From: Paracoccus aminovorans | GTDB taxonomy: Bacteria > Pseudomonadota > Alphaproteobacteria > Rhodobacterales > Rhodobacteraceae | Assembly (NCBI RefSeq): GCF_900005615.1 | Contig: NZ_LN832562.1 | Span: forward strand, 62,001-126,000 | Direction of reading: 5' to 3' | DNA length: 64,000 nucleotides | Shown here: one piece after another, positions 1 through 9,048 of the stretch | How the letters are laid out: each line of letters starts with the position of its first letter | How positions within the stretch are numbered: the stretch's first letter is position 1 | The notes under the pieces: model-generated | Databases searched by the model: none | Seen by the model: only the letters and a program-made list of their open reading frames with translations | What the model was told of the DNA's origin: nothing | Made by a program: the position numbers and the translations under genes

Positions 1-238
1 AATAGACGATGGCGCGCACGCCGACCTTGCCGACCTTCTTCAGGTCGCCCGCGCCGGCGATGCCGTGCACCACGACGCAGAAGACGATGACCGGGATCAG
101 CATCTTGATGAGCTTGATGAAACCGTCTCCCAGCGGCTTCATCTTGGCGGCGAATTCCGGCGCGAAGAAGCCGGCGGCAATCCCCAGCACCAGCGCCACG
201 CAGACCTGTCCAAACAAGGACCGGGACCAATTCGGCAT
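1..238 (-). CDS. dctA: C4-dicarboxylate/cation symporter, N-terminal part (DctA-like)
   Basis: The minus strand encodes the first 79 residues of a sodium- or proton-coupled dicarboxylate carrier of the DAACS family; the rest lies beyond the window edge. The visible part starts MPNWSRSLFGQVCVALVLG, has a first membrane segment at about residues 9-25 and a second at about 45-62 (LIPVIVFCVVVHGIAG), and carries the family-typical GDGFIKLIKMLIPVIVF stretch. The ATG is preceded by a strong purine-rich ribosome site (GGAGGAAGGAAA). It diverges from the LysR gene at 406, a common arrangement in which the regulator controls the transporter. The exact substrate cannot be fixed from this fragment; a glutamate carrier of the same family is the alternative. 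Confidence 0.8.
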   Translation of the reverse strand, partial: MPNWSRSLFGQVCVALVLGIAAGFFAPEFAAKMKPLGDGFIKLIKMLIPVIVFCVVVHGIAGAGDLKKVGKVGVRAIVY

Positions 239-405
239 GTGTTTCCTTCCTCCCTCTTGTGGGGGCGCCGGTGCCGGGCTGCGGAACGCCGGATCCTCCC
301 CCGCGTCATTTCCGCCTTGCGGCAAGCCCCCGAATGCCGATCATTCTTTGCCAATGGTGAATTTGTGTCTAATATTGATTTGTCGGTCATCCATTCGGTC
401 ACGCT

Positions 406-1329
406 ATGAGAATGCGTCAGTTGCGCTGCTTCGTCGTCCTGGCGGAAGAGCTGAACTTCACCCGCGCGGCGCAGCGGCTGCACATGTCGCAACCGCCGCT
501 CAGCACGCAGATTCAAACACTTGAGCGCGAGGTGGGCGCCCAGCTGATCAGCCGCACCAGCCGCAGGGTCGCCCTGACCCGTGCCGGCGAGGTGTTTCTG
601 CCGCGTGCCCGCAACATGCTGGACCAATACGAGCGCAGCATGCAGGAAATCCGCGAAATCGGGCAGGGACAGGACGGGATGCTGGAAATCGGCGCCACCG
701 GCTCGATCCTGCGCGGCGGCTTGTCCGAGCTTTTGGCCGGATTTTCCCGCGCCCATCCGCGAATCACGCTGCGCGTGCACGAGCAGTCCCCCAGCCTGCA
801 GCTGAACGAGGTGCGCAGCCGCCGCACCGATGTCAGCTTCAACCGCTCGATGCCGCGCGACCCGGAACTGGCGCATGAATACGGCTGGCGCGAAGAAATG
901 GTGGCGCTGGTGCGCAGCGACCATCGGCTGGCCGGCCGCACCTGCGTGTCGATCCAGGACCTGAGCGAGGACCAGCATGTGGTGCTGCGGCCCGACAGTT
1001 CGGATTTCGCCGCCTATGTGATGGCCTGCATCGTCGCCTCGGGCCATCGGCCGCGGGTGTCGCAGCAGGTGGTGGACGCGCAGTCGATCCCCAGCCTGAT
1101 CGTCGCCGGGTTCGGCGTCAGCATCGTTCCGGCAGGGATCGCGCGCCTGACCGCGGGACCGCTGACCTTTCTGCCGATCCGGCCCGATCCGCCGATATCC
1201 GAGGTCTATATCGTCTATCACCCCGACGCCCCGGTGCCGGCGCTGCGCATCTTCCTGGACGAGATCCGCCGCAGTCTGGCCCGGGATCGCGGCGGTGACG
1301 CCGGGTCCGGCGGGCCGAATACGCTTTGA
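406..1329 (+). CDS. LysR-family transcriptional regulator
   Basis: A 307-residue LysR-type regulator. The N-terminal winged helix-turn-helix covers about residues 1-62 (MRMRQLRCFVVLAEELNFTR, then RAAQRLHMSQPPLSTQIQTL), and the remaining 230 residues form the usual two-lobed effector-binding domain. The length is normal. It is transcribed away from the dctA-like gene with about 170 bp between the starts, so that transporter is the likeliest target, with a C4-dicarboxylate or aromatic acid as co-inducer; this is inferred from position only. The C-terminal domain resembles the CatR/BenM-type group only loosely, so no ligand is assigned. Confidence 0.9.
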   Translation: MRMRQLRCFVVLAEELNFTRAAQRLHMSQPPLSTQIQTLEREVGAQLISRTSRRVALTRAGEVFLPRARNMLDQYERSMQEIREIGQGQDGMLEIGATGSILRGGLSELLAGFSRAHPRITLRVHEQSPSLQLNEVRSRRTDVSFNRSMPRDPELAHEYGWREEMVALVRSDHRLAGRTCVSIQDLSEDQHVVLRPDSSDFAAYVMACIVASGHRPRVSQQVVDAQSIPSLIVAGFGVSIVPAGIARLTAGPLTFLPIRPDPPISEVYIVYHPDAPVPALRIFLDEIRRSLARDRGGDAGSGGPNTL

Positions 1330-1465
1330 CTCGCCGGCCCGAAAGCGTTAGGCGGGCGGCTTGGCTCCGCGTTCCGGGCCGGCGGGCCGTTGGGAGGGCC
1401 CGGCCGCAAAGGGGAATGGTGCCGTCACCCGGATGCGCATCCGCATCCCCTTTCTGGCGAAGAAC

Positions 1466-3520
1466 ATGAACGAATACGATATTGCCGCGCCTCTGGCCGC
1501 GGCGCTGGCGGCCAAGGGCTATGCCAGCCTGACCTCCGTGCAGCAGGCGGTGCTGGCGCCCGAGGCGCGGGGCCGCGACCTGCTGGTTTCGGCCCAGACC
1601 GGCTCGGGCAAGACCGTGGCCTTCGGCCTGACCATGGCCGGCGACGTCCTGGACGGCGAGGCGCTGCCCGCTGCCGACCGGCCGCTGGCGCTGGCCATCG
1701 CGCCCACGCGCGAACTGGCGCTTCAGGTCGCGCGCGAACTGGCCTGGCTTTACGCCGGCGCCGCCATCGCCACCTGCGTCGGCGGCATGGACTATCGCAA
1801 CGAGCGCCGGGCGCTGGAGCGCGGCGCGCAGATCGTCGTCGGCACCCCCGGCCGCTTGCGCGACCATATCGAGCGCGGCTCGCTGGACCTGTCGGGTCTG
1901 CGCGCCGTCGTGCTGGACGAGGCCGACGAGATGTTGGACCTGGGTTTCCGCGAGGACCTGGAGTTCATCCTGGGCGCCGCGCCCGCGGAACGCCGCACGC
2001 TGATGTTCTCGGCCACCGTGCCGCCGGCCATCGAGGCGCTGGCCCGCGATTTCCAGCGCGATGCGCTGCGCATCCAGACCCAGGGCGAGGCACGCCAGCA
2101 CGGCGACATCGAATACCGCGCCTTTTCGGTCCAGACCCGCGACCGCGAGCACGCGATCTTCAACACGCTGCGTTACTATGAGGCCAGCCGCGCGATCATC
2201 TTCTGCAAGACCCGCGCCAATGTGAACCACCTGCTGGCGCGCATGGGCAATCGCGGCTTCAAGGTCGTGGCGCTGTCGGGGGAGTTGAGCCAGCAGGAAC
2301 GCAGCCATGCCTTGCAGGCGCTGCGCGACGGCCGCGCCCGGGTCTGCATCGCCACCGACGTGGCGGCGCGCGGCATCGATCTGCCGGGGCTGGAACTGGT
2401 GATCCATGCCGACCTGCCGACCAACCCCGACACGCTGCTGCACCGCTCGGGCCGCACCGGCCGGGCGGGGGCCAAGGGCACCTCGGTGCTGATCGTGCCG
2501 TCCTCGGAATACAAGCGGGCGCAGCGGCTGATGCAGCGCGCCAAGCTGGTGGCAGAATGGGGCAAGGCGCCTTCGGCCGAGGAGGTGCAGGCCCAGGACG
2601 ACCAGCGCATGCTGGATCATCCCGGGTTGAACGACGCCCCGGGCGAGGACGCGGCGCTGGCCGGCGCGCTGCTGGAGCGGTTCGGACCCGAGCAGGTCGC
2701 GGCCGCCTTCCTGCGGCTGTGGCGCGAAGGCCGCCCGGCGCCCGAGGAGCTGTCGGACAACGCCGGTCCCGCGCCCACCGCCCCTCGCGAGCGCGGCGAA
2801 TTCGGCCCTTCGGTCTGGTTCCTCCTGTCGGTCGGCCATTCCGGCCGGGCCGAGGCGCGCTGGCTGCTGCCCAAGATCTGCGAGACCGGCGGCATCACCC
2901 GTGACGAGATCGGCGCGATCCGGGTCAAGACCGACCAGACCTTCGTGCAGATCGCCGCGGCGGTCGCGGGCCAGTTCGGCGAGCGTGCCGAGCTGGAGCC
3001 GGGCCTGACCATGCGCCGCATCGAGGGTGAGCCGGTGTTCGAGCCGGCGGCGCCGCGCGAGCGGAAGCCTCGGCAGGAGTATTTGCAGAACGAAGAAATG
3101 CAGGCCCCGCGCGAGAGGAAGCCGCATCGCGGACAGGATCGCGAGCGGGCATCCCATGCCGAGACGCCCCGGCCGGAGCCGGTCGAGCGGCCGGCGCCGA
3201 AGAAGCGGCCGGCCCTGCTGGATCCGCAGGACCTGGCCGAGCCGGTGCGCCCGAGCAAGCCCGCCGAGGCAGAGCCCGCCGAAGCGCCGCGCAAGGCGCG
3301 TTGGAGCAGCGAGAAGAAGCAGGCGCAGAAGGGCGGGGCGGCGCAAGCGGCCGGATTCCGTTCGCATGGCGCACCGGCGCGGGCCGAGCGCGACGGCGAT
3401 GCCCGGCCGCGCCGTGCCGCCGGTTTCAAGTCGCACAAATCCGAGGGCAAGCCCTTCGCGGCCAAGCTGGGCTTCAAGGCCGGCTCGAAACCCGCCCCCA
3501 AGGGCAAGCCGAAGCGCTAG
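1466..3520 (+). CDS. DEAD-box ATP-dependent RNA helicase (DeaD/CsdA-like)
   Basis: A 684-residue cytoplasmic RNA helicase that unwinds structured RNA, probably in ribosome assembly or mRNA turnover. All core motifs are present: Q-type motif (SLTSVQQAVL, residues 21-30), Walker A AQTGSGKT (43-50), PTRELALQ, GTPGR, VLDEADEM, SAT, then domain 2 with AIIFCKTRAN, ATDVAARGID and HRSGRTGRAG. After the core comes a DbpA-type RNA-binding domain (around FGPSVWFLLSVGHSGRAEAR) and a long Arg/Lys/Ala-rich tail of about 170 residues typical of alphaproteobacterial paralogues. I chose the ATG at 1466 because the conserved N-terminus begins there; an in-frame ATG at 1361 would add 35 residues that do not look like the family. 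Confidence 0.93.
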   Translation: MNEYDIAAPLAAALAAKGYASLTSVQQAVLAPEARGRDLLVSAQTGSGKTVAFGLTMAGDVLDGEALPAADRPLALAIAPTRELALQVARELAWLYAGAAIATCVGGMDYRNERRALERGAQIVVGTPGRLRDHIERGSLDLSGLRAVVLDEADEMLDLGFREDLEFILGAAPAERRTLMFSATVPPAIEALARDFQRDALRIQTQGEARQHGDIEYRAFSVQTRDREHAIFNTLRYYEASRAIIFCKTRANVNHLLARMGNRGFKVVALSGELSQQERSHALQALRDGRARVCIATDVAARGIDLPGLELVIHADLPTNPDTLLHRSGRTGRAGAKGTSVLIVPSSEYKRAQRLMQRAKLVAEWGKAPSAEEVQAQDDQRMLDHPGLNDAPGEDAALAGALLERFGPEQVAAAFLRLWREGRPAPEELSDNAGPAPTAPRERGEFGPSVWFLLSVGHSGRAEARWLLPKICETGGITRDEIGAIRVKTDQTFVQIAAAVAGQFGERAELEPGLTMRRIEGEPVFEPAAPRERKPRQEYLQNEEMQAPRERKPHRGQDRERASHAETPRPEPVERPAPKKRPALLDPQDLAEPVRPSKPAEAEPAEAPRKARWSSEKKQAQKGGAAQAAGFRSHGAPARAERDGDARPRRAAGFKSHKSEGKPFAAKLGFKAGSKPAPKGKPKR

Positions 3521-3529
3521 GCGCTTCGG
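3509..3529 (+). terminator. Stem-loop spanning the helicase stop codon
   Basis: A perfect 9-bp inverted repeat (CCGAAGCGC ... GCGCTTCGG) whose 3-nt loop is the TAG stop codon of the helicase gene. No T-run follows, so it may act as a Rho-assisted terminator or an mRNA 3' end stabiliser rather than a classic intrinsic terminator. Confidence 0.45.
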
Positions 3530-3590
3530 CCGGTCCGCCGCCGCCTAAGCGGCCCGGATGGCGGGGGCCTTCGCGTCCCGTCGACCTTTG

Positions 3591-4016
3591 TCAGGGCCGG
3601 GCGGCCAGCCAATGGTCGATGCCGGCCTGCGCCACCGACTGGTCCTGTGCCGGCGAGCCGGAAGACACGCCGATGCCGCCGATCACCTGGCCGTCGTGCT
3701 CGACCGGCAGGCCGCCGCCGACCACCATCAGCCGGCCGCCGATGGCCGAGGAAATGCCCCAGGCCGGTGCGCCGGGCTGGCTGGCGGTGCCGTATTCGTG
3801 GGTCGGCTTGCGGGCGGCGGCGGCGGTGAAGGCCTTGTCGATGGCGATGGTGGTCGAGGTGATCTTGCCGCCGTCCATCCGCGAAAAGGCCAGCAAATGC
3901 CCGCTTTCGTCGGTGATGGCGATGCACATCGGCACACCGATGCTGCGGGAATGGGCTTCGGCGCCCTCGATCAGGCGACGCGCGTCCTGCTGGTCCAGGC
4001 GGGTGATGGTGAGCAT
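3591..4016 (-). CDS. GlcG/HbpS family protein (DUF336, possible heme binding)
   Basis: A 141-residue member of the GlcG/HbpS (former DUF336) family. Family hallmarks are the start [20 protein letters not shown], the central [20 protein letters not shown] segment and the glycine-rich [20 protein letters not shown] and [20 protein letters not shown] segments. Members include HbpS, which binds heme, and GlcG of glycolate operons, whose role is unclear. I chose the internal ATG at 4016 because it carries a strong GAGGAGG ribosome site; longer upstream reading has no family similarity. It is convergent with the helicase and divergent from the cystine symporter, so it is probably monocistronic. Function beyond family membership is not known. 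Confidence 0.85.
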   Translation of the reverse strand: MLTITRLDQQDARRLIEGAEAHSRSIGVPMCIAITDESGHLLAFSRMDGGKITSTTIAIDKAFTAAAARKPTHEYGTASQPGAPAWGISSAIGGRLMVVGGGLPVEHDGQVIGGIGVSSGSPAQDQSVAQAGIDHWLAARP

Positions 4017-4342
4017 GGGGTCCTCCTCGTGCAATGCTCGGGCGGGGCTGCGGCCCCGTTCGCGCACGGCAAACGGCCCCCCGCCGCTTCGCGGGACCGG
4101 CCGGGGCCGATTCCGCATTCCGTGCGGGCGGAAGGCTATCCTGCCTGCGGCCTTGGCGACAATCCGGCAATATCCAGAAGATGAAGCTAGCCTGGATAGA
4201 TAATCCGCCCCCGGCTGCGGAACCGGCGGGAGGCGGCGCGGCTTGCCTGCGAACAGGGCCCCGCATCGCGATCCGCAGCACGCCTGTACGCGAGGCTTGC
4301 ATTCGAGGTAAACGGAACAATCTGCAATTGCCGGAGGCGCCC
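4017..4342. other. Divergent promoter region with no gene
   Basis: About 326 bp between the GlcG-like gene (minus) and tcyP (plus). Apart from ribosome binding sites at both ends (GAGGAGG on minus, GGAGG just before 4343 on plus) I see no reading frame, RNA or clear operator here. Confidence 0.5.
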
Positions 4343-5731
4343 ATGGCATCCGTTCTCATCACTCTCGCAATCTTCGCCGCGCTGATTCTGGCGCTGGCCC
4401 GCCTGGGGGGCGGTCGGCTGTCGCTGTCGATGCGGGTCCTCGTCGGCCTGGTGATCGGCACTCTGTTCGGGATCGGGCTGCAGCTGGCCTATGGATCCGG
4501 ATCCGCCGCGCTCGGGACCACGATCAGCTGGATCAACATCGTCGGCAACGGCTATGTGCAGCTGCTGCAGATGGTGGTCATGCCCCTGATCTTCGCCGCC
4601 ATCCTCAGTGCCGTCGCGCGGCTTCACGACGCCTCGGCGCTTGGCCGCATCTCGGTGCTGACCCTGGGCACGCTGTTCCTGACCACGGCGATCGCGGCGC
4701 TGGTCGGGGTGGTCATGTCGCTGGCCTTCGGCCTGACCGCCGAGGGACTGGCCCAGGGCGCGGCCGAGACCGCCCGGCTGGCCACGCTCGAAGCCAGCTA
4801 TGCGCCCAAGGTCGCCGACCTGACCGTGCCGCAGCTGATCCTGTCCTTCATCCCGAAGAACCCTTTCGCCGACCTCACCGGCGCCAACCCGACCTCGATC
4901 ATCGCGGTGGTGGTGTTTGCCGCCTTCCTGGGCGTGGCGGCGATCCGGCTGGTGCGGCGCGACCCCGAGCGGGGGCACGGCCTGCTGAACCTGATCGACC
5001 TGCTGCAGGCCTGGATCGGCCAGCTGGTGCGGCTGATCATGGCGCTGACCCCCTATGGCGTCATGGCCCTGATGACCAAGATGGCGGCGACCTCGAACGC
5101 GGCGGACATCCTGAACCTCGGCAAGTTCGTGATCGCCTCCTATCTGGGGCTGGCCATCATGTTCGCGGTCCATGGCATCCTGCTGACGGCGACGGGGGTG
5201 AACCCGCTGGTCTTTTTCAAGAAGATCCTGCCGGCGCTGAGCTTCGCCTTTTCCAGCCGCTCCAGCGCCGCGACCATCCCGCTGAACGTCGAGATCCAGA
5301 ACCGCCGCCTGGGCGTGCCGCAGACCATCGCGTCCTTCTCGGCCTCGTTCGGGGCCACCATCGGGCAGAACGGCTGTGCCGGGCTTTACCCGGCGATGCT
5401 GGCGGTGATGGTGGCGCCGACCGTGGGCATCGACCCGCTGGACCCGACCTGGATCGCGACGCTGATCGCCATCGTCACGCTCAGCTCGGCCGGAGTCGCC
5501 GGCGTGGGCGGCGGCGCCACCATGGCGGCGCTGATCGTGCTGCCGGCCATGGGCCTGCCGGTGACGCTGGTGGCGCTGCTGATCTCGGTCGAGCCGCTGA
5601 TCGACATGGGCCGCACGGCGCTGAACGTCTCGGGGGCGATGACCGCCGGCACCGTCACCTCGCAGCTGCTGGGCCAGACCGACCGCGCGGTGCTGCAGAA
5701 CCCCGATGCGGGCGAGCTGCAGAACGCCTGA
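4343..5731 (+). CDS. tcyP: L-cystine symporter TcyP (YdjN-like)
   Basis: A 462-residue inner-membrane carrier of the dicarboxylate/amino acid:cation symporter family. It matches the TcyP/YdjN cystine branch almost motif for motif: [74 protein letters not shown] and [19 protein letters not shown]. The length equals the E. coli protein. It would import L-cystine as a sulfur source using a cation gradient. The ATG at 4343 follows a GGAGG site and begins the conserved N-terminus. The gene converges on a LysR-type regulator 37 bp downstream, which may control it. The family match is strong; the substrate is taken from the family. Confidence 0.92.
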   Translation: MASVLITLAIFAALILALARLGGGRLSLSMRVLVGLVIGTLFGIGLQLAYGSGSAALGTTISWINIVGNGYVQLLQMVVMPLIFAAILSAVARLHDASALGRISVLTLGTLFLTTAIAALVGVVMSLAFGLTAEGLAQGAAETARLATLEASYAPKVADLTVPQLILSFIPKNPFADLTGANPTSIIAVVVFAAFLGVAAIRLVRRDPERGHGLLNLIDLLQAWIGQLVRLIMALTPYGVMALMTKMAATSNAADILNLGKFVIASYLGLAIMFAVHGILLTATGVNPLVFFKKILPALSFAFSSRSSAATIPLNVEIQNRRLGVPQTIASFSASFGATIGQNGCAGLYPAMLAVMVAPTVGIDPLDPTWIATLIAIVTLSSAGVAGVGGGATMAALIVLPAMGLPVTLVALLISVEPLIDMGRTALNVSGAMTAGTVTSQLLGQTDRAVLQNPDAGELQNA

Positions 5732-5768
5732 CCAGGAGCGGGCGCCGCGGCAGACAGGGGCTCGGCTT

Positions 5769-6764
5769 TCAGCGTTGTCGCGGGAGCCCCGCATCGCCGG
5801 GGCTGCCCTGCCAGGCGTCGCGCACCGGGCTTTGCGACAGGGCGACCAGCTTCTCGCGCAGCCGCATCGCCAGCGGCGACAGCGGCCGGCGCTTCAGGTC
5901 CAGCAGGTAATAGGCCGAGACCCGGATCTCGTGTGGGACCTGCAGCATGGCGAAACCCGCCGCCACCGGCGGCCGGATCAGCAGTTCGGCCACCTCCTCG
6001 GACATCGGCGCCACCGCGTCGCATTGCGCCAGATAGGCGATGGTCAGCAGCAGCGAGGGGCTGTTGACGATGTTCCTGGGCTCGGCCAGCCCGACATCGG
6101 CAAAGGCTGCCAGCGTCGCCTCGCGGATCGGAGCGCCGCGGCTTTGCATGATCCATTCCTGGCCCGCAAGCTCGGTCAGCGTGACTGTCGGTGCGCGGCT
6201 CAGCGGATGGCCGGCGCGGGTCAGGAAGCTGACCTTCTCGTCCCGCATCGGCAGGATGTTGAAGTCCTGGCTGTCGAACTCGGGCAGGATGCGGGCCAGC
6301 ACGAAATCCATTTCGCCCGCCGCCAGATGGCCCAGCAGCTCGCGCGAGGGCATCACGTCCACGGTGATGTCGGCATCGGGCGCGTCCTGCTTGATCTCGC
6401 GGATGGCCGAGACCAGATAGCCCACCGCCGGCCCGGTCACGGCGCCCACGCGCAGGCTGCCGCCGACGCCCTCGCGCAGCGCGCGCACGTCGGCGGCCAT
6501 GCTGACCATCTCGCGCAGGATGACGCGGGCGCGGCGCAGCACGGTGCGGCCGATTTCGGTCGGCTCCATGCCCTTGGGCTGGCGCAGGAACAGCTGGGCG
6601 CCGACGAGGTTCTCGATCTCGGCCAGCATGCGCGAGGCGGCGGGCTGGGTCATGCCCACGGTCTCGGCCGCCAGCTGCAGCTGGCCATGGTCCGCGATCT
6701 GCTGGATCAGGCGCAGCTGCGCGGGTTTCAGCATCAGCCGGGCGGGAGGAGCGGGAGCGGACAT
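5769..6764 (-). CDS. LysR-family transcriptional regulator (GbpR-like)
   Basis: A 331-residue LysR regulator. The DNA-binding domain lies at about residues 10-70 (LKPAQLRLIQQIADHGQLQL, QPAASRMLAEIENLVGAQLF). The effector domain has the features of the GbpR group (RVGAVTGPAVGYLVSAIREI; DFVLARILPEF; HPLSRAPTVTLTELAGQEWI). It converges with tcyP and is followed in the same direction by the asparaginase gene's opposite end, so the target is uncertain: regulation of the cystine symporter or of the asparaginase are both possible. No ligand is assigned. Confidence 0.9.
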   Translation of the reverse strand: MSAPAPPARLMLKPAQLRLIQQIADHGQLQLAAETVGMTQPAASRMLAEIENLVGAQLFLRQPKGMEPTEIGRTVLRRARVILREMVSMAADVRALREGVGGSLRVGAVTGPAVGYLVSAIREIKQDAPDADITVDVMPSRELLGHLAAGEMDFVLARILPEFDSQDFNILPMRDEKVSFLTRAGHPLSRAPTVTLTELAGQEWIMQSRGAPIREATLAAFADVGLAEPRNIVNSPSLLLTIAYLAQCDAVAPMSEEVAELLIRPPVAAGFAMLQVPHEIRVSAYYLLDLKRRPLSPLAMRLREKLVALSQSPVRDAWQGSPGDAGLPRQR

Positions 6765-6800
6765 GGCGTCAAGATCATCCAGATGGGCAATGGCATGACC

Positions 6801-7796
6801 CTAGCAGCATGGCTTGCATCCGGCCAGCCTCAGACCGGCGCGGCCCTCGAAGGCGCGGGCGATCTCGGCCTCGGGGCAGCCGTTCGCCAGCAGCGCCGCC
6901 AGCAGGATGCGGGCTTGGCCCGGCCGCAGCAGCCGGGCATGGATGGCGCCGGCGCGGCGCATGTCGTGGCCGCCGCCGCCGCCGCCGTAGATCGGCGCCA
7001 GCAGCCCGCGCGGCACCCGGCTGGACACGACCACGACAATGCCCTGCGCGCGGGCGCGGGCGATGGCTGCGACCAGTTCCGGCGTGGCATTGCCCGAGCC
7101 CATGGCCGAGACCACGATGCCGCTGGCCCCCGCCGCGACGCTGGCGTCTAGGTGCAGCCCGTCGCTGCCGGGATGGGCGGCGACGATGTCGACGCGCAGC
7201 CGGGACACCGGCGCCGGCAGGGCGCGGGTCACGGTCGGCTCTTCCTCGGCGGCGCGGCAAAAGGCTTGGGGCGAATCCGAAGCATGTTTGTAAAGCCCCC
7301 AGGCCGGCAACACCCGGCAGCCGAAGACCAGCGCCACCCCCGGGGCCGGCCGCAGCGCCGCGCGCAGCGCGTCGGCCAGGTTGCGCGGCCCGTCCGAGCG
7401 CGGGTCGTCGGCAGCGAATTGGGCGCCGGTGAACACCACCGGCTTTGCGGGCAGGTGCTGAAGCTGCACCAGCAGCGCGGTTTCCTCCATGGCGTCGGTG
7501 CCGTGCAGGACCACCACCCCGGCGATGGCCGGATCGGCCAGCTGCGCGCCGACGGCATCGCTGATGCGCTGCATGTCGGCCAGCGTCAGGCTGGCGGAAT
7601 CCTTGGCCAGCAGCTCTTGCACGCGCAGTTCGGCCGGCAGGGGCGGCGCCAGCGCCAGCAGTTCTTGTCCGGTCAGGCCGGGGCGGGCGGCGCCGTCGGT
7701 GCCGCGCCGGCTGGCGATGGTGCCGCCGGTGGCCAGAACCGCCAGAACCGGCTGCCCGGCGCGCATGGCCGCGCCGCCTTCGGCAGGATCGCGCAT
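6801..7796 (-). CDS. L-asparaginase (type I/II-like)
   Basis: A 331-residue asparaginase that hydrolyses L-asparagine to aspartate and ammonia. Both catalytic threonine motifs are present: LATGGTIASRRG near residues 19-30 and VVLHGTDAMEETALLVQL at about 95-112, followed by the PVVFTGAQ segment and the SDGPRNLADALRAA helix. There is no signal peptide, so a cytoplasmic enzyme is expected. I start it at 7796, where GGGGAAGG precedes the ATG by a normal distance; a further upstream in-frame ATG at 7871 lacks family sequence, and an ATG at 7766 is also possible. Its neighbour upstream on the same strand is a GntR regulator, 174 bp away. Confidence 0.9.
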   Translation of the reverse strand: MRDPAEGGAAMRAGQPVLAVLATGGTIASRRGTDGAARPGLTGQELLALAPPLPAELRVQELLAKDSASLTLADMQRISDAVGAQLADPAIAGVVVLHGTDAMEETALLVQLQHLPAKPVVFTGAQFAADDPRSDGPRNLADALRAALRPAPGVALVFGCRVLPAWGLYKHASDSPQAFCRAAEEEPTVTRALPAPVSRLRVDIVAAHPGSDGLHLDASVAAGASGIVVSAMGSGNATPELVAAIARARAQGIVVVVSSRVPRGLLAPIYGGGGGGHDMRRAGAIHARLLRPGQARILLAALLANGCPEAEIARAFEGRAGLRLAGCKPCC

Positions 7797-7970
7797 GTCC
7801 TTCCCCCTGGTCCGCCGCCTTGGGTGTTGCGGCGCAAAATCTGTCTGACAGCTTTCCCGAATTAGCCGCAAGCGCCGCCTGGGGTCAAGCGGCCGTCCGG
7901 CTGCGCCAGACCCTCGAAGCCCGCGAAACCGGACGATATATCGCCTGCAACGGCGTGGGAAAGATGGATT

Positions 7971-8684
7971 CTACCGGCGCACCGGCGGCTGGCCGATGAT
8001 CCGGCCCATCGCCTGCTCGACCTCGTCCAGATGGTCGCGCATCGCCGCGCGCGCCGCCTCTTCGGAACCGGCGCGGATCGCCTCGGCGATGCGGCGATGT
8101 TCGTGATTCGAGGTCACGCGACGATCGGCCACTAGGTTCACCAGCTCGGACTGCCGGATCAGCGCATCGCGCGAATCGGTGACGATGCGGCCGAAAACGC
8201 CGTTATGCGCGGCCTCGGCGATCAGGCAGTGGAAATCGGAATCCAGCCGCACCCATTTCAGCGCGTCCTCCTGCCGCTCCATGCTGTCGCAAAGCTGCAT
8301 CAGCCGGGCCATCTGCCCGGGGCTGCGGCGCAGCGCGGCCCAGCCGGCGGCGGGGATCTCGATGAAGGGGCGGGCCTCGATGAGCTCGCGGGCGGAATAC
8401 TGGCCATAGGCCAGTTCCGGCGACTGCCGGTCCGAGATCACGAAGCTGCCGCTGCCGCTGCGGCTGCGGGTCAGGCCCAGCGTCTGCAAGGACCGCATCG
8501 CCTCGCGGATGATGGGGCGGCTGACGCCATAACGCTCGGCCAGCTTGGCCTCGGAGGGCAAGCGGGTTCCGACCGGCAGCTGGCCGGCCAGGATGGCGCC
8601 TCGCAGATCCTCGAACACCGTTTCGGCGGCGTTTCTCCGACTGACCGGGCTTTCGTCTGTCAACCAATCAGCCACGTTGTTCAT
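7971..8684 (-). CDS. GntR-family regulator, FadR/FCD subfamily
   Basis: A 237-residue transcription factor. It has an N-terminal winged helix (residues about 20-85; AETVFEDLRGAILAGQLPVG and GVSRPIIREAMRSLQTLGLT) and a C-terminal all-helical FCD ligand-binding domain with the acidic and histidine residues that usually hold a metal (LDSDFHCLIAEAAHN, NHEHRRIAEAIRAG). Ligands of this subfamily are mostly carboxylic acids. It is read in the same direction as the asparaginase gene downstream and the small membrane ORF upstream, so it could control either. The start at 8684 has no strong ribosome site; an upstream in-frame ATG at 8711 is the alternative. Confidence 0.9.
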   Translation of the reverse strand: MNNVADWLTDESPVSRRNAAETVFEDLRGAILAGQLPVGTRLPSEAKLAERYGVSRPIIREAMRSLQTLGLTRSRSGSGSFVISDRQSPELAYGQYSARELIEARPFIEIPAAGWAALRRSPGQMARLMQLCDSMERQEDALKWVRLDSDFHCLIAEAAHNGVFGRIVTDSRDALIRQSELVNLVADRRVTSNHEHRRIAEAIRAGSEEAARAAMRDHLDEVEQAMGRIIGQPPVRR

Positions 8685-8737
8685 GGCGCCACTGTTGCAT
8701 GTCAGGCGCACCTGTCAAGCCATCGGCTGCAACCCGT

Positions 8738-8818
8738 CTACCAATAAACCACCGCGGCTCCGAGCAGGCCGACGATCCCGGCGAGCTGGGCCATGAATAT
8801 GAAATGATAGAGCCTCAT
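8738..8818 (-). CDS. 26-residue putative membrane microprotein
   Basis: A very short reading frame, MRLYHFIFMAQLAGIVGLLG followed by AAVVYW and a TAG stop. It is essentially one hydrophobic helix with a positively charged second residue, as in known bacterial single-pass microproteins. Support for translation is a well placed GGAGG seven bases before the ATG. It lies 53 bp upstream of the GntR gene on the same strand. I recognise no family and infer no function; a chance frame remains possible. Confidence 0.45.
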   Translation of the reverse strand: MRLYHFIFMAQLAGIVGLLGAAVVYW

Positions 8819-9048
8819 CCGCGACCTCCGCGACAGAATCCGGCAAACGAGGCGCCATCTTGCGGCCGGACGCGGCGTCGGGGAAGCAGGTTTCCCGAAA
8901 GGTAAACATTTATCAACCCGGCGGCGGCGCGCGCGGGGCGCTTGCAGCTGCCGCCCGGCCGTGGCATCAGGGGCGCGGCGGCGGCGAACGACTCTTGGCG
9001 CGATTTCGCGTCCGCCTTTCCACATCTGCACATCCCACAGGTTTCCCG

